Source: an uncultured Clostridia bacterium
GTDB lineage: Bacteria; Bacillota; Clostridia; Lachnospirales; Anaerotignaceae
Reading direction: 5' to 3'
Assembly (NCBI GenBank): GCA_910587195.1
Contig: CAJUKL010000043.1
Coordinates: 1 to 19,173 of the forward strand
DNA: 19,173 nucleotides
The notes beneath the pieces are model-generated. The model saw nothing but the letters and a program-made list of their open reading frames with translations, was not told where the DNA came from and ran no database searches. Positions 15,677-19,173 of the stretch are shown here, one piece after another. Both the position numbers and the translations under genes were made by a program. The first letter of the stretch is position 1. Each line of letters starts with the position of its first letter.

Positions 15677-17776
15677 TTATCCTAATTCTTCTGCGGACAG
15701 TTGTGATAATGCAATTTGTTGATAAACTTCACAATTTTTTAACAGTTCCGCATGGGTACCCATTCCTGCAATTTGTCCTTCATCTAGCACAATAATCTGG
15801 TCAGCGTGCAAAATTGTGCTGACTCTTTGTGCTACAATAATCGTTGTAGCTTCTTTCGTTTCACTTTTTAAAGCCTTTCTTAATGCAACATCTGTTTTAT
15901 AGTCCAATGCTGAAAAACTATCATCAAAAATATAAATTTCCGGATTTTTTGCAATGGCTCTTGCAATAGATAATCTTTGTTTTTGTCCTCCGGATACATT
16001 GGTACCCCCTTGTGCAATCGGTGTATCAAAGCCTTCTTCTTTTTTGCTGATAAAATCCAAGGCTTGCGCAATTTCTGCTGCTTTTTGTATCTCTTTTTCA
16101 CTTGCATTTTGCTTTCCATATTTTAAATTTGATTCTATGGTGCCAGAAAATAAAACGCCTTTTTGTGGAACATATCCTATTTTTTCTCTCAATTCCTTTT
16201 GCGACAATTCTCGAACATCAACACCGCCTACTGTAATTTTCCCCTCTGTAACATCAAAAAAACGAGGAATTAAATTGACAAGGGTAGATTTTCCGCTTCC
16301 TGTGCTACCTATAATGGCGGTTGTTTTTCCTTTTTCGGCTATAAAGCTAATATGAGAAAGTACCCTTTCCTCTGCATCAGGATAGCAAAAAGATACATTT
16401 TCAAAACAAACAACTCCTGCTTGTTCTGGCAAAAAGAATTTTGTTTTTGGTGCATCTTGTATCGTAATTTCTGTTTCTAACACTTCACTAATACGGCTCC
16501 CGGAAACACTTGCCCTTGGTATCATAATGGAAATAATCGTCAACATTAAAAATGACATAATTATCATCATGGTATATTGAATAAATGCCATTAGGTCACC
16601 TACCTGCATCACTCCGCTATCAATTCCATAGCCGCCTTTATAGACAATTAAAACAGAAATCCCATTCATGACAAACATCATAGTAGGCATCATAAAGGTC
16701 ATGGTTCGATTAACAAAAAGAGTTGTTTTAGTCAATATTTTATTTGCTTCTTCAAATCTTTGTTCTTCATGACGTTCTGTACTAAAAGCTCGAATCACTG
16801 GGATTCCTGTCAAAATTTCTCTAGTAATTAAATTTAATTTATCAATCAAAACTTGTAAAGATTTAAACTTTGGCATAGCAATCGCAAATAAACCACCTAC
16901 TACAATCAAAATTAATCCGACTGCAACACCAATAATCCATGCCATGGAGGTATTGGTTCCTAATACCATCATAATCCCGCCTATGCCCAAAATAGGCGCA
17001 TATAACACAATACGGAATATCATCATCATTAACATTTGTACTTGCTGCACATCATTTGTACTTCTTGTAATTAAAGACGCAGTAGAAAATTTGTCAAACT
17101 CTGCACTGGAAAACGCAATCACTTTAGAAAATACTTTTTCTCTGACATCTTTTCCAAAAGTTGCTGCAACTTTACAAGAAAGAAAGGTTACACTAACTGC
17201 TGCCCCCATAATTAACAATGCAAACAATATCATTTTAAAACCTGCTTTTATAATATATTGTATTTGCATTGCAGCTAAATTCATGCCTTGTGCTGCATAT
17301 TCCTGTTTTAAAAATAATACTGCTGACTGCTCTATAACACTATCTGGCTGCATATCCAATGGTTTTAGCAATTCTTGTACTTTTTGATTTCGTTCTTTTG
17401 TAGGAAGTGCTCGAATTGCATCTATATTTTTTGCAGAAAGTAACACATTCATAGGCTTTGCAAAAATATGGTTTAATTCTTCCTTTTTACTTTCCTCTAT
17501 ATTTTGCAATACCCATAGTTCTTCTTGCTCTTGATAACATTGTTCTACCAATTCTTTTTGTTCTTCTGTTAAAAAAAGTTCTATTTCTTGCAATGTTTGT
17601 TTTCTAATTTGTAGGGGAACTGCATTTTCAATTCCTCCCTGCTGTATTCCCACATCCACAATATCAGAAGTATAGGATGGTAGAGAAAGGTCACAATAAG
17701 CCTGTACAAATAATAATATTACAATCATAATAATAAAACTGCTTGACTTTTTTAAATACTTTAATAATTTTATCAT
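15677..17776 (-). CDS. ABC exporter half-transporter, degenerate-site subunit with large TM1-TM2 insertion
   Basis: 699-aa B-family ABC exporter subunit. TM1 is at about 12-34 and TM2 at about 177-200. Between them lie about 140 hydrophilic, Glu/Gln-rich residues, predicted outside the membrane. TMs 3-6 run to about 425. The ATPase domain has Walker A GSTGSGKST (about 486-494), signature NVSGGQ (about 593) and Walker B IYIFDDS, where the catalytic Glu is replaced by Asp. The H-loop histidine is glutamine (VAQRVST). It is therefore the degenerate half; with the 606-aa protein it would form a heterodimer with one active and one inactive ATP site, as in TM287/288 and similar systems. Start ATG 17776 has GGAG 10 nt upstream. 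A structured leader precedes it. Confidence 0.93.
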   Translation of the reverse strand: MIKLLKYLKKSSSFIIMIVILLFVQAYCDLSLPSYTSDIVDVGIQQGGIENAVPLQIRKQTLQEIELFLTEEQKELVEQCYQEQEELWVLQNIEESKKEELNHIFAKPMNVLLSAKNIDAIRALPTKERNQKVQELLKPLDMQPDSVIEQSAVLFLKQEYAAQGMNLAAMQIQYIIKAGFKMILFALLIMGAAVSVTFLSCKVAATFGKDVREKVFSKVIAFSSAEFDKFSTASLITRSTNDVQQVQMLMMMIFRIVLYAPILGIGGIMMVLGTNTSMAWIIGVAVGLILIVVGGLFAIAMPKFKSLQVLIDKLNLITREILTGIPVIRAFSTERHEEQRFEEANKILTKTTLFVNRTMTFMMPTMMFVMNGISVLIVYKGGYGIDSGVMQVGDLMAFIQYTMMIIMSFLMLTIISIMIPRASVSGSRISEVLETEITIQDAPKTKFFLPEQAGVVCFENVSFCYPDAEERVLSHISFIAEKGKTTAIIGSTGSGKSTLVNLIPRFFDVTEGKITVGGVDVRELSQKELREKIGYVPQKGVLFSGTIESNLKYGKQNASEKEIQKAAEIAQALDFISKKEEGFDTPIAQGGTNVSGGQKQRLSIARAIAKNPEIYIFDDSFSALDYKTDVALRKALKSETKEATTIIVAQRVSTILHADQIIVLDEGQIAGMGTHAELLKNCEVYQQIALSQLSAEELG

Positions 17777-17891
17777 TTCTACAATTCTCCTTTCTTTTAA
17801 TAAAAAAGTACCTGCAAGCAGGCACTTTCAGGCTATTCAAAACCTTGAGGAGTTTTTTCCTTTCGGAAAAATAGGAATTAATAGCCATTCC
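17777..17891 (-). promoter_or_regulatory. Structured leader with intrinsic terminator upstream of the ABC exporter operon (candidate riboswitch/attenuator)
   Basis: On the minus strand, a 7-bp closing stem GGCTATT (17880-17886) / AATAGCC (17831-17837) encloses the hairpin TTTTTCC-GAAA-GGAAAAA (17854-17871). Then AAAGTGCCTG/CAGGTACTTT (about 17805-17828) with a CTTG loop and a TTTTTT run forms an intrinsic terminator, just before the ribosome site and the ATG at 17776. GCCTG occurs twice (in the 3' side of the closing stem and in the terminator arm), so an alternative pairing is possible. It matches no riboswitch class I recognise. Confidence 0.55.
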
Positions 17892-17896
17892 TTATA

Positions 17897-17924
17897 ACTA
17901 TACCATATAAAACGATAAAAACAA
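17897..17924 (-). promoter_or_regulatory. Promoter of the ABC exporter operon
   Basis: On the minus strand, -35 TTGTTT (17919-17924) and -10 TATAGT (17897-17902) are separated by 16 nt, with TGG directly before the -10 (extended -10). Transcription would start near 17890, right at the base of the structured leader. Confidence 0.6.
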
Positions 17925-17933
17925 TAAAAAGTA

Positions 17934-17954
17934 TGAAAAAATAAAAATTTTTCA
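17934..17954 (-). terminator. Weak A/T-rich terminator after the DUF368 gene
   Basis: An A/T-only inverted repeat (TGAAAAA / TTTTTCA) 8 nt beyond the DUF368 stop, with TTTTT following on the minus strand. Stability would be low, so some readthrough toward the ABC genes is possible. Confidence 0.3.
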
Positions 17955-17961
17955 CCTTATG

Positions 17962-18837
17962 TTAATCTTGTATTAATCTTTTTAATATTTGTAACCCACC
18001 AATTAATGCTCCGCCAATCACAAAAAACAAAATACTAAATGTAGAAATTGTCATTGCCTGCTGTGGAGTATCCAAAGTAGTCGGTCCCATAATAATCGCA
18101 TAAAGAGAGCCTATCATTAGCCCCACAATCGCATAAACGGTTTGAGAACGAAATTTTTCCAGTGCAATCTTTACTAATCTTACAACTGTAACAATTCCTA
18201 CTAAAATACCTAGTCCAAAAATAATAACTGACGGAAATGCTTCCACCTGAAAAGACAATGCGCTTTTAATGGTATTCATCACTGGCACATATAATCCAAA
18301 AATAAGCAATAAAGTTGAACCAGAAATGCCTGGTAACACCATAGCCGAAATCGCAACCATTGCCGCTACAAATAAATAAATTGCCGTACTAAAAGACATA
18401 TTTAATAAATCAATGGAGGATTCTCCTCCACTTGTTGGATTAAAATATGTAATCAATACTACAACTACTATTCCCAAGAGCATATAAATACTATTTTTTC
18501 CATGTCCTAAAAAATAATTTCTTTCTTCCCTTGTCACAATCGGAATAGAAAATAAAATAAAACCTAAAAATAAAGAACTTACCTGATAAATATGTTCCTC
18601 AAAAACAGATGTCAATAGTAAGACTGCCAATATAAAACCAACTATCCAGCCCATCATAAGCTGAATCAAAAAGCGAATTGCTTTTATTTTCTTTTTTTTA
18701 TTTCCCACTACAAGATAGTTAAGCGAATTTATAAAATTATCATATTGTCCTAATAAAAATGCTATCGTCCCTCCAGATACGCCTGGCACACTATCCGCTA
18801 ATGCCATAAAAAAACCGCAAATTATTTTCATTATCAC
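17962..18837 (-). CDS. popT: DUF368 family membrane protein, probable undecaprenyl phosphate transporter (PopT-type)
   Basis: Polytopic membrane protein of 291 aa with about eight hydrophobic segments. The duplicated family motif is clear: DSVPGVSGGT (15-24) and VLPGISGS (167-174), each opening one half of an inverted-repeat fold. DUF368 proteins (PopT in Vibrio cholerae) have been shown to help return undecaprenyl phosphate across the membrane for wall synthesis; applying this here rests on family membership. The start is uncertain: GTG 18837 with GGAG 11 nt upstream, or ATG 18831. It stands alone upstream of the ABC operon, separated by 185 nt with its own promoter. Confidence 0.85.
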   Translation of the reverse strand: MIMKIICGFFMALADSVPGVSGGTIAFLLGQYDNFINSLNYLVVGNKKKKIKAIRFLIQLMMGWIVGFILAVLLLTSVFEEHIYQVSSLFLGFILFSIPIVTREERNYFLGHGKNSIYMLLGIVVVVLITYFNPTSGGESSIDLLNMSFSTAIYLFVAAMVAISAMVLPGISGSTLLLIFGLYVPVMNTIKSALSFQVEAFPSVIIFGLGILVGIVTVVRLVKIALEKFRSQTVYAIVGLMIGSLYAIIMGPTTLDTPQQAMTISTFSILFFVIGGALIGGLQILKRLIQD

Positions 18838-18869
18838 TCTTTCTCACTCTCCTTTTCACCATAATCTTT

Positions 18870-18908
18870 ATCATAGCATATTATACGATATTTGAATAGA
18901 AACTTATT
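18870..18908 (-). promoter_or_regulatory. Candidate promoter of the DUF368 gene
   Basis: Minus-strand TATAAT (18880-18885) and, a few bases on, TGCTATGAT (18870-18878, extended -10 form) lie 33-45 nt before the start codon. No good -35 is visible, so which hexamer is used is unclear. Confidence 0.4.
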
Positions 18909-18957
18909 CATAAAATCAGGGGAACCCATAAAAATTTTTTTGCAAAAATTATCATAA

Positions 18958-19117
18958 TTTAAACTTAACAAAAGTCGGAAGTTTTTGGAAAAACTTTTTT
19001 CTTTTGTGAAAAGTTTTTCCAAAGTCTACGCTTTGCTCTAGTCGGTACAAGCATAAAAAGACTATAGGGCTTTGCCCTACAACCTACAAGCTTTTTGAAA
19101 AAAGCTTGACCAAAAAC
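18958..19117 (+). repeat. Dispersed hairpin repeat copy C
   Basis: Same order as copy A: the long stem TTTGGAAAAAC/GTTTTTCCAAA (18984-19023), the stem TAGGGC/GCCCTA (19065-19079) and the stem CAAGCTTTTT/AAAAAGCTTG (19087-19108) followed by ACCAAAAACTTT. The rest of the 336-nt gap to the right window edge holds the DUF368 promoter region and no gene that I can support. Confidence 0.75.
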
Positions 19118-19173
19118 TTTAAGAAAAGCAGAAACTCAAAGAGATGTTATAGAAATTGTAAACTTGGACAAAA

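Noticed and set aside
17691..17888. 65-codon frame starting at ATG 17888 in the ABC leader, possible leader peptide
   Set aside because: AAGGA abuts the start codon with no spacer, the predicted transcript begins only a couple of bases earlier, and the frame runs through the terminator and into the ABC gene. It could matter only if translated without a leader, so I do not call it a gene.
18834..19022. 62-codon minus-strand frame upstream of the DUF368 gene
   Set aside because: It runs through the promoter region and the repeat C stem, has no family resemblance and no convincing ribosome site.

Overview
This is chromosomal DNA from a low-G+C Gram-positive bacterium, most likely an anaerobic Clostridia member (Lachnospirales-like). 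The evidence is the A/T-rich third codon positions, strong AGGAGG-type ribosome sites, and the Firmicutes gene order asp23–nusB–xseA–xseB–ispA–dxs–tlyA–nadK–argR. The genus cannot be fixed from the sequence alone. Every confident gene is on the minus strand except purE.

Right to left, which is the direction of most transcription: (1) 17962-18837 encodes a DUF368 (PopT-type) membrane protein. (2) 13222-17776 is an apparent operon of two half-size ABC exporters that look like a heterodimer, followed by a cytidylate-kinase-like protein. Its roughly 115-nt leader contains a closed stem, a GAAA-capped hairpin and an intrinsic terminator just before the first start codon, so it looks like an attenuator or riboswitch. 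(3) 11940-13215 is a repeat-rich stretch surrounding a lone plus-strand purE. (4) 7870-11780 holds secG, rnr and a sodium:neurotransmitter-symporter-family transporter. (5) 71-7770 is a ten-gene housekeeping operon: an Asp23-family protein, NusB, exonuclease VII (XseA/XseB), prenyl diphosphate synthase, a PAP2-related DUF212 protein, DXP synthase, TlyA, NAD kinase and ArgR. Genes within it overlap or are tightly spaced, and one good promoter lies upstream (7806-7833).

Functionally, the large operon mixes RNA and DNA maintenance (NusB, exonuclease VII, TlyA), isoprenoid synthesis (Dxs, IspA, perhaps DUF212), NADP supply and arginine control. Isoprenoids end in undecaprenyl phosphate, which DUF368 proteins recycle; here that gene lies about 10 kb away in a separate unit.

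The most unusual non-coding content is a dispersed family of modular hairpin repeats: copies at 1-66 (cut by the window edge), 11940-12035, 12118-12371, 12981-13215 and 18958-19117. Copies occur in both orientations, and their stems differ by compensatory base changes, so the structure itself appears conserved. The second point of interest is the structured leader of the ABC exporter operon. No tRNA, rRNA, CRISPR array, transposase or phage gene is visible.
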